A DNA stretch of 35,002 nt from an uncultured Endozoicomonas sp. (GTDB taxonomy: Bacteria > Pseudomonadota > Gammaproteobacteria > Pseudomonadales > Endozoicomonadaceae), in the NCBI RefSeq assembly GCF_947495845.1, contig NZ_CANMAO010000039.1, forward strand, positions 1 through 35,002, written 5' to 3'. Both the position numbers and the translations under genes were made by a program. The notes beneath the pieces were generated by a model. The model had not been told where the DNA came from. It did not search any database and saw only the letters and a list, made by a program, of their open reading frames with translations. This document shows positions 17,909 through 29,000 of this stretch, piece after piece. Each line of letters starts with the position of its first letter. The stretch's first letter is position 1.

Positions 17909-17938
17909 GAAACAGGTATAGAAACTCCTACACCTGTT
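17909..17938. terminator. Possible bidirectional hairpin between mscS and the kinase gene
   Basis: AACAGGT ... ACCTGTT forms an imperfect stem in the 57-base gap between two convergent genes. There is no T-run on either side, so this is a weak call based on position and symmetry. Confidence 0.35.
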
Positions 17939-17957
17939 CCTCCAACGATCAGTTTGG

Positions 17958-20636
17958 TTAGAAAGACCACCAGTCACGGTTTCTATCCTCACGCCCCCAC
18001 CCCGTAAAAGGCCTGGACTGGAACTGATTCCAATGACTTTGATTCCTGTGGAGATTCAGGCCCTGATTAAACCTGTCTTTGACATCACTAATGTCACCAT
18101 GAGTTGGTATTCGCTGGAAAGGCTCCCATCTATCCTGCCTCCAGTTATGTGACCATCCTCCGTTCAAGGCATAATTAATCGCGTTATGGCTTGGGACTCT
18201 CTTTTTCTCCCTGAAGAACAACACGCTATCTTCTACATTACTATCCACACTGTTATAACCACTATCCTGACGGGCTAGAGTCTGACCATTTTTTAGTTGT
18301 TTCAGTCGGCTCATCACAGCCTGCATTGTTGGTCTTTTATCAGGGTTCTTATGCATCATATCTCTGACAAGGCCTAACATACCTTTATCTGATATTTTCA
18401 TTTTCTTAACTTGAGTATTTATCGTATCATCAGCAAACTTAAGCGCGCGCGAGTAGCAATCCCACGCTCCACCATCTTTGCTCATGTAATACCCATTACC
18501 AAAAATCTCACCAAATAATACACCTAATGAAAATACATCGACTTTCTCCATATCCGTGACAGATCTAACAAAAGGCCCTTTAGCAATCATTTCAGGCGCC
18601 ATGTATTTTGGAGCACCGGTGAAGTATGCTGCAGCACGCTTATGCTTGCCTTTTGTAGCACAGCCAAAGTCTAACAACTTCACTCTCGATTTCGACTCTA
18701 TTGAGCTGTTTTCTAGCTTAATATCACAATGGAAGGTGTCATTTTCATGCATCTCAATGATTAGCTTTGAGAAACTCTCAGCAAGTTCATATTTATCACC
18801 AGAACGCATTTTTGTTTTTTCTGCTTTGATATATTCCAACCCATCAGAACCTTTAGCTGGTTCCATGAAAATTATGAATTGCCGCTTCCCTTTCTGGGTT
18901 GTTGTTTCTGACACGCCGTAGACTTTAGGAGCAACACCTGATCCTGTTTGCAACTTGATTTCGTTAAGTGCTTCGCTTAAATCAAAACCTTCTCTCTGTA
19001 TTTTTTTTGCAACACATACTGTTGGTTCCTTTGAACCTGGCAAATAAACCCATGCTGGCGTTACCTTACCAAACGATCCCTTCCCCAAAAACCTACATTG
19101 ACCACGAGCACTCTGAATATTTAATGTCTTTTTTGCAACAGCTGATAGCTCATTTTTCCTATAACCTACTGGCATTTTATTTACTGCTTCTGCTGACCAG
19201 CCATTTTTTAGGAAAAAATCTTCTGGCAGGGTATTCAATAAAGCAGCTCTAATTAACTTTCCAGTAGCTGGATCTTCAGCCTGAACCTCTGTGAATGGAG
19301 CGCCTGTTTTTCGTTTATCTTCACGGTTTTCATTCCAAAGCTTTTTTCTTACTTTAAGTCCATTTTTTTTAAAACCTTGATCGTCTAGCTTTAATTCATT
19401 ATCGCTATTTAAAGCAACATTTAATAGATTATTATCTTTACCTGGATAGCCTAAGACCGACTTTAATTCAGGCTGAACCTTTGGCTTTCTACTTACACGT
19501 ATTTCCTCCACACTCAACCCAGATTGCTTCTCATGAAATTTATTTTTATTTTCTACGTTATTAACTAACTTTGGCTCTGGAACTTTTGCATTGAGTCGTT
19601 GTTTTCTAGCATTAACATTTAATGCCGATTCTGATTCTCCAACTATTGATTTTTTATTTTTTACATAATGGCTTTTTGATTCTTTTTTCCCAAACCCCAA
19701 AGAGCTATCAATATAACTACTCAAAATATCAGAAATTATAAACGAAAATTCATAAGGCCCACCACTATATGACATAATCCTGAGTAGCTTTCTATCCTTG
19801 AGAGCTGAACTTGCCCATTTATATTCAGTACTTAAGTTTTCCAACACCTTTCGAAACTCTTTCATATCCATTCTTGAGCCATCGAGTAGTATCCGAATCA
19901 CTCTGCTATTAGGCGTATCATTCGTGTATTTTGGCTCCTGGATTTCTTTGTTTTTCTGGTAAAGTTCTTTCCACAATGACTTGATTGCTTCATTTGTAGT
20001 AGTTTTATTTCCCTTAGCACTACTTTTACCCGATATTTTATTCAGTCTTTTAGTGTTTGCTTTTAATAATTCTGTATCATTAATATTTCCTTTTGGGATA
20101 ATTTCTGCAACCTTAGGAGTGATTTTGATAACAGGCAGAGTGCCTTTTCGATCCTTTAATTGGTTGGCATTAACTGGTATAGAGTCAGTTAGTGCCCTTG
20201 CAAAACGTTTAGCCAGGGTCTTTGTATAAAATCGAAGATTATCATGATCAATGTAATATTTAATTTCAGGTATTTTATTGAATTTCTCCCTCCAATCTTT
20301 TGGAATACCTTTACCATTCAACGCTCTCTTTATATCCCCAACTGTTAGAGTATTAGAAGAACAAAGCATTCTTATAAGCTCACTTTCCAAGTATTCATTA
20401 TCTGTGATGGCAGGGCGATGAAGCTCTTCTCCATTATTAGACAAAGCCTCCCAGAGAGCAATTACTGCATCTCTTGGAGCAAAGCTGGGTAGTGATTTTT
20501 TCTGATCAATCAGTTTTGGTTTTATATCCGGTTTATAGTCAACCGCTTTTTTTATTTCTTTGATTTCTTTCTTATCAAAAACACCAATACGCATATTTAC
20601 CAAACCTTGCCCTGGCCTGTTAACTGAAGCTGTCAT
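17958..20636 (-). CDS. Eukaryotic-type Ser/Thr protein kinase with duplicated N-terminal domain
   Basis: This 892-residue protein has no signal peptide or membrane helix. ATG 20636 follows AAGGAG at 6 bases. Residues 55-153 and 215-313 are two copies of one unrecognised, probably helical domain (shared LWxxL, then IRM/IRI, a central Trp, then DS). A basic disordered linker leads to a kinase domain at about 515-775. The glycine loop is GKGSFGKV (518-525), the lysine K544 in VCVAKK, the helix-C Glu probably E559, the catalytic loop HCDIKLEN (D638), the Mg motif DFG (D656), and the APE-type motif KYMAPEM. All key catalytic residues are present, so it should be active. HCD replaces HRD, arguing against RD-type activation. 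The C-terminal tail is rich in Trp, Arg and Asn. The gene is monocistronic and low-GC compared with its ilv neighbours. A host-directed effector role is inference; the secretion route is unknown. Confidence 0.88.
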   Translation of the reverse strand: MTASVNRPGQGLVNMRIGVFDKKEIKEIKKAVDYKPDIKPKLIDQKKSLPSFAPRDAVIALWEALSNNGEELHRPAITDNEYLESELIRMLCSSNTLTVGDIKRALNGKGIPKDWREKFNKIPEIKYYIDHDNLRFYTKTLAKRFARALTDSIPVNANQLKDRKGTLPVIKITPKVAEIIPKGNINDTELLKANTKRLNKISGKSSAKGNKTTTNEAIKSLWKELYQKNKEIQEPKYTNDTPNSRVIRILLDGSRMDMKEFRKVLENLSTEYKWASSALKDRKLLRIMSYSGGPYEFSFIISDILSSYIDSSLGFGKKESKSHYVKNKKSIVGESESALNVNARKQRLNAKVPEPKLVNNVENKNKFHEKQSGLSVEEIRVSRKPKVQPELKSVLGYPGKDNNLLNVALNSDNELKLDDQGFKKNGLKVRKKLWNENREDKRKTGAPFTEVQAEDPATGKLIRAALLNTLPEDFFLKNGWSAEAVNKMPVGYRKNELSAVAKKTLNIQSARGQCRFLGKGSFGKVTPAWVYLPGSKEPTVCVAKKIQREGFDLSEALNEIKLQTGSGVAPKVYGVSETTTQKGKRQFIIFMEPAKGSDGLEYIKAEKTKMRSGDKYELAESFSKLIIEMHENDTFHCDIKLENSSIESKSRVKLLDFGCATKGKHKRAAAYFTGAPKYMAPEMIAKGPFVRSVTDMEKVDVFSLGVLFGEIFGNGYYMSKDGGAWDCYSRALKFADDTINTQVKKMKISDKGMLGLVRDMMHKNPDKRPTMQAVMSRLKQLKNGQTLARQDSGYNSVDSNVEDSVLFFREKKRVPSHNAINYALNGGWSHNWRQDRWEPFQRIPTHGDISDVKDRFNQGLNLHRNQSHWNQFQSRPFTGWGREDRNRDWWSF

Positions 20637-20887
20637 ATACCACTCCTTGGAATCTAATTATTCATGCTATAAATCTTTATCCATTTCGGATTAAATTGAT
20701 TTCATCTGAGTTCGGATTGTTTTATTTTTCACTCTGCGAATTTACCATTTACCTGTAAACTAGCAACTTATCAATTAGTTGTAGAACTACGACCTATGTC
20801 TCGATTTAAAGAAAATCAGTGCGCTCAGAGGAATTGTTTTCAAGTAGAAAAGGGGAATTTTGAAATTAATGAAGCAGTATTTTGAGA
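20637..20887. other. Intergenic region between the kinase start and ilvC end
   Basis: The kinase gene's promoter must lie here, reading leftward. The AT-rich stretch near 20690-20790 is the likeliest place but no clear -35/-10 pair is called. No open reading frame is credible. Confidence 0.4.
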
Positions 20888-20918
20888 GAGACAGGGAGAC
20901 AGGGAGACAGGGAGACAG
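20888..20918. repeat. 8-bp tandem repeat (GAGACAGG)x3.9
   Basis: Four near-perfect copies of GAGACAGG lie in intergenic DNA just beyond ilvC. On the ilvC transcript they read as a pyrimidine-rich tract (CCTGTCTC) directly after the hairpin at 20916-20942. The copy number is likely to vary between strains. Confidence 0.8.
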
Positions 20919-20942
20919 ATACTGCCAAAGCGACAGTATCTG
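20916..20942 (-). terminator. Hairpin after ilvC, possible terminator
   Basis: A perfect 9-bp stem CAGATACTG/CAGTATCTG with a 9-base loop starts 14 bases after the ilvC stop. The following RNA is C/U-rich rather than a U-run, so it may be a weak or processing hairpin rather than a classic terminator. Confidence 0.5.
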
Positions 20943-20955
20943 ATAAGATATATGC

Positions 20956-22044
<1,089 letters not shown>

Positions 22045-22087
22045 TCAACTTGGAGAGAACAATAGCCGAAAGAGATCAACACGTATA

Positions 22088-22113
22088 GTTGCAAATGATG
22101 ATATATTTGCAAC
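22088..22113. promoter_or_regulatory. IlvY operator in the ilvC-ilvY intergenic region
   Basis: The perfect dyad GTTGCAAAT-(8)-ATTTGCAAC lies between the divergent ilvC and ilvY starts. It resembles the TTGCAA-type operators of E. coli ilvYC. A further half-site ATGCAAC follows at about 22129-22135, so a second, weaker IlvY site nearer ilvY is likely. Confidence 0.78.
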
Positions 22114-22151
22114 CAAATATCCCATTTTATGCAACATAACTGATATTAAGT

Positions 22152-23054
22152 ATGGCTATTGATCTTCGACCACTTAAACAGTTTCTGGCTCTGGCAGAAT
22201 CATTGCACTTTCATCGTGCCAGCCTGGAGTGCCATGTCAGCCCTTCTACCTTGAGCCGTACGATAAAGCAGCTAGAAGAACAGCTTGGCGTGGCGCTGTT
22301 CGAAAGGGATAACCGAAGCGTCTCATTAACGGCTCAGGGACAAAAATTCCAGTCTTATGCCAAAGATGCTCTATCCCAATGGGGTATCATTCATAACGAA
22401 CTATTGAATGAAACTCAGGAACTTCAGGGCTCTCTGAGCATTTACTGTTCTGTCACTGCCAGTTACAGCTTTGTTTATGAGATTTTGAAACAATTTCGCC
22501 CCAAATACCCGCATATTGAGATCAAATTGCACACAGGTGACCCAGAACCTGCTATCCAGCGTGTTCTCTCCGAACAGGAAGATCTGGCAATGGCAGCTAA
22601 GCCAGACAGCCTGCCTGTGGGGCTGGCCTTTCAGCCTATCGCTATTTCACCATTGGTTTTTATTGCCCCTATAAAGTCATCACTACCAGATCATGTTTAT
22701 AAACAGCCACTTACCGCCTCTGCCTTAGAGGGAGTTCCGATGATTGTTCAGGAGAAAGGTGTTGCCAGAAAAAGGCTTGATGTATGGTTTCAGGCCGGTA
22801 ATACGAAGCCTAAAATATATGCACAAGTGGCAGGTAATGAGGCTATTGTCAGCATGGTCAGTCTGGGTTTTGGCGTGGGTGTTGTACCGGCCATCGTTCT
22901 GGAAAACAGCCCTCTGGCAGGTAGTGTTCAAAGGTTAAACGCAACACCTGAACTTGAGCCATACCACGTCGGCCTTTGTCTGCTGGAGAAAAAGCTGAAA
23001 AACCCGCTGGTACACGCTTTTTGCAACCAACTCCAAGAGATGCTATCTGAATAA
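22152..23054 (+). CDS. ilvY: LysR-family transcriptional activator IlvY
   Basis: This is a 300-residue LysR regulator. The N-terminal winged helix-turn-helix (about 1-60) contains FHRASLECHVSPSTLSRTIKQLEEQLGVALFERDNRSVSLT. The LysR substrate domain runs from about 90, with GSLSIYCSVTASYSFV and a C-terminal GFGVGVVPAIVLE. HFHRASLECHVSPSTLSR and the divergent placement beside ilvC identify it as IlvY, which activates ilvC in response to acetolactate or acetohydroxybutyrate and represses itself. ATG 22152 has no strong SD. It ends 41 bases from the end of convergent ilvH with a shared terminator. Confidence 0.94.
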   Translation: MAIDLRPLKQFLALAESLHFHRASLECHVSPSTLSRTIKQLEEQLGVALFERDNRSVSLTAQGQKFQSYAKDALSQWGIIHNELLNETQELQGSLSIYCSVTASYSFVYEILKQFRPKYPHIEIKLHTGDPEPAIQRVLSEQEDLAMAAKPDSLPVGLAFQPIAISPLVFIAPIKSSLPDHVYKQPLTASALEGVPMIVQEKGVARKRLDVWFQAGNTKPKIYAQVAGNEAIVSMVSLGFGVGVVPAIVLENSPLAGSVQRLNATPELEPYHVGLCLLEKKLKNPLVHAFCNQLQEMLSE

Positions 23055-23080
23055 AAAAACGCCCAATCAAGGGCGTTTTT
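23055..23080. terminator. Bidirectional intrinsic terminator between ilvY and ilvH
   Basis: A perfect 10-bp stem AAAAACGCCC/GGGCGTTTTT with a 6-base loop has an A-run on one side and a T-run on the other. It therefore works in both directions for the convergent ilvY and ilvIH transcripts. Confidence 0.92.
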
Positions 23081-23094
23081 CTGCAGGAAAGACA

Positions 23095-23586
23095 TTATAA
23101 AGAAAGTACTTTCTCACCCCGAGCAATGCCGGTTACGCCACTTCGCACTACTTCCAGTACTTGAGCTTGGCCAATTGCTTCAATAAAAGCGTCCAGTTTC
23201 TCAGCTGTACCCGTGAGCTGAATCGTGTACACCGAACTGGTAACATCCACGATCTGCCCACGGAAAATATCCGCCGTTCGCTTCACTTCGGCACGCATTG
23301 GGCCACTGGCGCGAACTTTGATCAACATCATTTCCCGCTCGATGTGGGCGCCTTCCGTCAGATCCACCAGCTTGACCACGTCCACCAGCTTGTTCAGCTG
23401 TTTGGTGATCTGTTCAATAGATTGCGGCGTGCCCACGGTTGTCAGCGTCAATCGGGAGAGTGTTTTGTCTTCCGTCGGCGCAACGTTCAACGTTTCAATG
23501 TTGTAATTGCGCTGAGAGAAGAGCCCGACAATACGGGACAGAGCACCAGGTTCGTTTTCAACCAGTACAGAGATAATCCGTCTCAT
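23095..23586 (-). CDS. ilvH: Acetolactate synthase, regulatory (small) subunit
   Basis: This 163-residue regulatory subunit binds IlvI, raises its activity and confers valine feedback inhibition. An N-terminal ACT domain ([20 protein letters not shown], about 2-75) is followed by the C-terminal half with EREMMLIKV and ADIFRGQIVDV. I choose ATG 23586: it gives the same length and MRRI beginning as E. coli IlvH, and it overlaps the ilvI stop as TGATG, which suggests translational coupling. A GTG one codon earlier (23589) is possible. AGAGG sits 5 bases upstream, within the end of ilvI. Confidence 0.97.
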   Translation of the reverse strand: MRRIISVLVENEPGALSRIVGLFSQRNYNIETLNVAPTEDKTLSRLTLTTVGTPQSIEQITKQLNKLVDVVKLVDLTEGAHIEREMMLIKVRASGPMRAEVKRTADIFRGQIVDVTSSVYTIQLTGTAEKLDAFIEAIGQAQVLEVVRSGVTGIARGEKVLSL

Positions 23587-25340
23587 CACGTCCTCTCCGT
23601 TTTGCTAAGCCACAAATCGGCCATGTGGCCATCCTTGATCTGCATGGGGTACACATGTTCACGGGTATCTACCTGAATATCCATAAACACCAGTCGGTCT
23701 TTCAGAGAGAACGCTCTTTCCATTTCTTCCCGAAGTTTCGATGGGTCCGTTACCCGGATACCAACGTGACCATACGACTCTGCCAGTTTAACGAAGTCCG
23801 GCAGCGATTCCATGTAAGAGTGGGAATAACGGCTGTCGTACTGCATATCCTGCCATTGTCGTACCATGCCCAACGCCTGATTGTTCAGGTTGATGATCTT
23901 CACGTTGAGATCGTACTGCAAGCAGGTAGACAGCTCCTGGATATTCATCTGAATACTGCCTTCACCGGTCACACAGGCAACATGACTGTCTGGGAACGAG
24001 AGCTTTACGCCCATGGCAGAAGGCAGGCCAAAGCCCATGGTGCCAAGACCTCCGGAGTTGATCCAGCGGTTAGGCTTATCAAATGGGAAGTATTGAGCAG
24101 CGAACATTTGGTGCTGGCCAACATCCGAGGTCACAAACGTGTCTTCACCTTTGGTGACTTCGTACAGGGTTTCGATAACCTGCTGCGGTTTTAGAATAGT
24201 GCCGTCGCCTTTATCGTAAGGGAATAAGCCACCACGACTGTTGCGCCATTCATTTATCTGCTTCCACCAGCGTTCTAATGCGGCAGGTTCGATGGCTGTT
24301 TCATTCTCATCCACCTGCCGAAGCATGGTGTCCAGAACTGCATCCACCGGACCAACAATAGGCACATCCACCGGTACATTTTTGGCAATACTGGCCGGAT
24401 CGATATCGATATGAACGATTTTTGCACCCGGGCAGAACTTGGCTACATTGTTGGTGACCCGGTCATCAAAACGAACACCCACGGCCAGAATAAGGTCTGC
24501 GTTGTGCATGGTTTGGTTAGCACAGTAGCTGCCGTGCATTCCGAGCATCCCGACGAACTGACGGTCAGACCCCGGATAACAACCCAGCCCCATCAATGTA
24601 TTAGTGACAGGCACATTTAGCTTCTTCGCCAGAGTGTTCAGCTGGTTTGAGGCATTCCCGAGAATCACACCACCACCTGCGTAGATAATAGGCTTTTTGG
24701 ACTCAGCCAACAGCTCAACCGCTTTGCGGATTTGACCGTTGTGCCCTTTCAATGGCGGGTTGTAGGATCGCATCCGGACTTTTTCAGGATACTGATAATC
24801 GTACTTTTTACTGAGATCGGTGATGTCTTTGGGAATATCTACCACCACCGGACCGGGTCGGCCAGTCTGTGCCAGATAGAATGCTTTTTTGATAATGCCC
24901 GGAATATCTTCCGCCCGCTTCACCAGAAAGCTGTGTTTTACGATAGGCCTTGAAATACCGACCATATCCACTTCCTGAAACATATCGCTACCGATAAATC
25001 CGGAAGGCACCTGACCGGAAAGCACCACCATGGGGATGGAATCCATATAGGCCGTCGCAATACCCGTAATGGTATTGGTGGCACCAGGGCCAGAAGTCAC
25101 TAATGCGACGCCAGCCTTGCCCGTTGCGCGTGCGTAACCGTCTGCCATATGGGTGGCGGCTTGTTCGTGTCGTACCAGAATGTGCGTGACTGCCTTCTGC
25201 CGGAAAATGGCATCATAGACATGCAACAGTGCACCACCCGGGTACCCGTATATGTACTCTACTCCTTCGTCAGCCAGTGATCGGACTACCATGTCCGCGC
25301 CGGATAATTGCTCCACGTACTTACCCTCGGCTCTACTCAT
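23586..25340 (-). CDS. ilvI: Acetolactate synthase, catalytic (large) subunit
   Basis: This TPP-, FAD- and Mg-dependent enzyme condenses two pyruvate, or pyruvate with 2-oxobutyrate, in the first common step of branched-chain amino-acid synthesis. Its 584 residues cover the N-terminal TPP domain with [14 protein letters not shown] and the catalytic Glu59 ([20 protein letters not shown]), the central domain, and the C-terminal domain with [16 protein letters not shown] for the cofactor diphosphate. It pairs with ilvH by stop-start overlap. The ATG at 25340 has no SD. A GTG at 25316 has GAGGG 7 bases upstream and gives [11 protein letters not shown], close to the usual IlvI beginning (576 residues), so the real start may be that GTG. 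Expression probably depends on the structured leader upstream. Confidence 0.96.
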   Translation of the reverse strand: MSRAEGKYVEQLSGADMVVRSLADEGVEYIYGYPGGALLHVYDAIFRQKAVTHILVRHEQAATHMADGYARATGKAGVALVTSGPGATNTITGIATAYMDSIPMVVLSGQVPSGFIGSDMFQEVDMVGISRPIVKHSFLVKRAEDIPGIIKKAFYLAQTGRPGPVVVDIPKDITDLSKKYDYQYPEKVRMRSYNPPLKGHNGQIRKAVELLAESKKPIIYAGGGVILGNASNQLNTLAKKLNVPVTNTLMGLGCYPGSDRQFVGMLGMHGSYCANQTMHNADLILAVGVRFDDRVTNNVAKFCPGAKIVHIDIDPASIAKNVPVDVPIVGPVDAVLDTMLRQVDENETAIEPAALERWWKQINEWRNSRGGLFPYDKGDGTILKPQQVIETLYEVTKGEDTFVTSDVGQHQMFAAQYFPFDKPNRWINSGGLGTMGFGLPSAMGVKLSFPDSHVACVTGEGSIQMNIQELSTCLQYDLNVKIINLNNQALGMVRQWQDMQYDSRYSHSYMESLPDFVKLAESYGHVGIRVTDPSKLREEMERAFSLKDRLVFMDIQVDTREHVYPMQIKDGHMADLWLSKTERT

Positions 25341-25366
25341 CGTATGAAATGAATTTCTTATATTGT

Positions 25367-25642
25367 CCTGCTGGAAAAAGCAGGGCTTTTAGTATCTGAC
25401 GATATCGTGGCTCGAAGAACCACACTCACCAGTGAGTGCAGCCTGAGGCTGCCTGAGACTCACAATTCCGGCTTGCAGAATTGCTACATTCCTGTGCGGG
25501 TAGGAGCAGTACACCAACCCAGCATCTCAGCACGAGATCGAAGAGCCGGCATACTAAGGAACGCTATCATCCGGGCCGCAGATAAGCAGCATTAGATGGT
25601 CGCATAACTCCTGACTCAGCTTCTTGGGCAGCTTCAGGAGTT
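25367..25642 (-). promoter_or_regulatory. Hairpin-rich leader region upstream of ilvIH
   Basis: Six short hairpins are spaced along about 275 bases before ilvI: 25606-25642 (AACTCCTGA/TCAGGAGTT), 25524-25538 (ATCTC/GAGAT), 25463-25483 (CAATTC/GAATTG), 25438-25452 (GCAGCC-TGA-GGCTGC), 25424-25437 (ACTCA/TGAGT) and 25367-25384 (CCTGCT/AGCAGG). No protein frame is convincing, and no leader peptide rich in Leu, Val or Ile codons was found. On the minus strand it would be a long 5' untranslated region of ilvIH and so a possible cis-regulatory RNA. The same dyads would fold if it were transcribed from the plus strand. Confidence 0.5.
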
Positions 25643-25645
25643 GCC

Positions 25646-25674
25646 ATTTTTGACGTTCAGCCTTGCACAGTCAA
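25646..25674 (-). promoter_or_regulatory. Candidate ilvIH promoter
   Basis: On the minus strand TTGACT (25674-25669) and AAAAAT (25651-25646) are separated by 17 bases. Transcription would begin near 25639, at the first leader hairpin. The -10 match is only four of six. Confidence 0.45.
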
Positions 25675-25725
25675 TATAAATACGCACTTTCTTTCGGGAA
25701 ATACGTCAGTCCTCGATAAAAAGGT

Positions 25726-25889
25726 TAAGTAGTTGTGCAAATGAAATCGAATATTTCTGGCTGAGTGGATAGTTGCTATGCAAGGCGTAGCGTAGGGAGC
25801 ATAGCCGTAGCTATGTGACCGAAGCTGCAACGCTGCAGAGTGACTGTCTACTTAGTCAGAAAATATGATTTCATTTGGTCAACTACTTA
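25726..25889. repeat. 164-bp long inverted-repeat element upstream of the giant gene
   Basis: Outer arms of about 45 bases are imperfect complements (TAAGTAGTTG ... AAATGAAATC at left, GATTTCATTT ... CAACTACTTA at right). The centre has further short dyads around GGAGCATAGCCGTAGCTATG. It is similar in size to the element at 14777-14942 but unrelated in sequence. It is non-coding and resembles a miniature inverted-repeat element. Confidence 0.7.
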
Positions 25890-26027
25890 CATGCACCCAA
25901 TGTTTGCAGAGAATGCTGACGGATATGGTGGCATCGGAGTAAATTCTGTTCCTCAATACCACAGAACATTAATAAAGCAGCTGTCATGTCGATTTAGATT
26001 ACATCATCTATCAGAACGTGCTGCCTT

Positions 26028-29000
26028 ATGCCTACATTTCATATTCCTCAACCCTTGCAACAAAAAACAGGTGGAGTCGGTGGCTCCGGTAGTGTTTCCC
26101 CAAGCCACCAGCCCACAGGGCCAGAAAAACAAGGTTCTGGTAAAATGGGAGCACAGTCTGTATCAAAGGTTGATGCTGAAAAAAAGTTACCTGCGGCCGG
26201 TCAAACCGCAACAAAAGCTGAAACTGCAGCCGTAGATTTAAATCAAAGATCAGCAAAACCATTAGCGCCTGTTAAGTCTCTGCTATCAGCTGATCAACTG
26301 AAACAGGCAAAGAGCAAGGAAACAAAGTTATTGGATCTGGCTGATAAACTGTTAAAAAAGCAGCAAGACAAAAGCCTGGTTAATAATGCTCTGGAACATC
26401 TGACATCATTAGTTGGCGCTATAGATGAAAACCAGAGTCAGGATGAACTGATTCAGCTTCTGGTCACCATTACAGAAAAAGCACCACCTTCTTTCAAAAT
26501 CATCATTGACGACGATGATGGTCAAGAGTTTTCCCTGTTACCTCCTGACCCCGTTAAACTCAAAAATGAAAACATTAAAGAGCTATTGCTGTTTTCATTG
26601 AGCCTGATAAAAGATCTTGATGAAACCGAGTTCAAAGACTACAACGCTGGGCAAATTGAACAAGACATCAAGACCACAGAAACGTTTCTGGAAGTGAATG
26701 GTCAGCAGATTCAGGCGAGTAATGAAGAAACAGACTGGAAAGCACAATTTGATAGTTATAAAAATCGCAAATCTACTATCTCTCTACCACCACCTCCGCT
26801 GGGAACTTCTCAAAGAGCCAACTACAAAACCATAACCCCTGATGAATTTTTAGCGGAAATGGAAAACCTTGGCGCTCAGACTGACAACCCCCATAATGGA
26901 ACCCTCTCCGCTAGTCCGCCGAAAGCAGCTCAACCTGAAGTAGAAGAAAGACCCAATGATTTTAGTATTGATGATCCAGATGATGGGTATCACTCAGATT
27001 CTGAACAAGACTTAAAGGACCTGCCTAGTCCATATCCATCTCATAATAACGATGGTGGATATGGTTCAGATGATGATACCTCTTCGACACTACGATTAAA
27101 AAAAACATCGCCACCAAAGGCTGGTTCTAACGAGGGTTTTGCCAAGGAAGCTCCAGTCATTGAACCTGAGCCAAGCAATCGTGGAAGCAAAGCTGCTGCC
27201 TTGGATGAACTTGCAGATCTGCTAGCAGATGACCTTGATGGAACACCTCCAAGCCGAACAGAAAATGAAGATGAGCTGCAGGCAAACGAAGCGCCAATTG
27301 TTACACAAAGTCGGTATAAACCTATTACTGCCCCTACTCCTGATCTTATCCCAGGAGTATTAGACCACGCTCTTCAACCAACTGACGAGATAATAGAGTC
27401 AGAAGTTGAGGATGAACTCCCTCTTCCTCCACCAAATTTGCTCACAGATGACATAAAAGTCACGAACGCCTTATCAGAGCAACCTTTGGGAAGTGATCAG
27501 CCACCAGCTAGCGATGAGCCTTTAGCTGCCGAACAGTTGACAGCCACGACAGACCTGATTCCACCACAACCTGACCAAAGCACCGGAGAGCAAGCCACTG
27601 TTCTTGAGGCTGCTGAACTTCCTTCTTTCGAAAGCGCTGCCCAGAACGAGCCAGTAGAAACGCCGAGTCCACTGACAACCACAGAATTAGATAGCGGAAA
27701 TGTATCACCCAGAAGAAATGTCTCCGGCCGTAAATATCTACGACCAAGCGCATTCTCAGGAGAAAGCCTTAACTTCAGCCGTGTTCAGCCACAGAAGAAC
27801 GTTCAAACCTTTGGTTATCAGAAGTCTATCAATCTCCCCAAGTCCGTTCCTGATTTCATTGATGGTGCTGCGAGTACTATTGGAGAAGCGGCTCAAGCGA
27901 ATGCAAAAGCCGTTTTTGAAAGGCTCAAAGAGGATGGGCAAGACGAAAAAATACTCGAAGCACTTGAGCTAATTCGTGAGAACCCGAAACTTGCCAAGCA
28001 ATTTTTCAGCACCACCAGAAACTGGCAGGATGTGCGTAAAACCGTCATGCTGGATACTGACTATTTTCAATCAACATTGTCAGGCATTCAGGAAGTTCTG
28101 ACGGATAACAATCGTGTCCGGAATATTCCTGTCTCTGCATTTCTACTGGCAGGCTTGTTGGATATACAGCTCGAAAAGTCCAGTATCCTGCCCCACATGG
28201 AGGCGACCTACACAAAGAGCAAAGGGTCTGGCGAGCGCAGAAGCAAGTTTGCAAACAGAATGGCCTCTTTTCTAAATAAAGAGGCCGTATGTCTCAATGA
28301 TTATACTGTTGATGCCAAAGGAAAGGAGAAGCGCCTTAGCCCAGAAGACGCTGCAAACAATACCCGTCAGTTTTACAGGGGCATGGCTCTGGAAAGCAAC
28401 AAAGAGGGTTCAGGCGCAGAATTAACTCCAATCAGTGATGACAAGGCCCACCATCAGGAATATCGAAAGATGCTTGAGTCCATGAATTATCTGGACATCA
28501 ACTGGAACAGGGATGGTGAGCATTCAGACCAAGGGTTTCTCAACCATGATCACAAAGATTTCATTCTCAATAATGTACTGCTAAATAATACCAGTAACCT
28601 CCGGTTTGACCACAGAACTGGAAAGACCCAGCTGGAGATCAAGCCCGACCATCAACCAGCGGTCATTGCTGACATTCGTCAAAATGATCAAAAGGTGGAT
28701 GTTCTGTTTAGGGGTATCGCGGGTTATAACTGGAAACTCTCGCCAGAAACGCTTATCAAAAACCCTCAATCTGAACTGCCATTCACTCAGCTTGAAAACA
28801 GTCACGACCGCTCAAGCGTCATCCCACTGCAGAATATGCAGAAAAATACGGGCGAAGACAGTAATGGCCTGCTGATGGTCAGAAAGTCTGGGAATATGCA
28901 TTTATTCACGAAAAGCCAGGATGGTAGTTGGAACGCCAGGCCAGTACATCCGGGGCAGAAGAATGGGACAACAGATCAAATCATTGAAGGGTATTTACTA

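Noticed and set aside
23161-24194. 171- and 189-codon plus-strand frames
   Set aside because: Antisense shadows of ilvH and ilvI.
25484-25552. 22-codon minus-strand leader peptide for ilvIH attenuation
   Set aside because: No run of Leu, Val or Ile codons and no SD.
25400-25645. Plus-strand small RNA with the hairpin at 25606-25642 followed by ATTTTT as terminator
   Set aside because: The T-run is short and offset by GCC, and no plus-strand promoter was found; an ilvIH leader on the minus strand fits better, though this is not excluded.
25840-26235. 131-codon frame overlapping the start of the giant gene
   Set aside because: It begins inside the palindromic element, overlaps the giant gene in another frame for about 200 bases and has no SD or recognisable domain.
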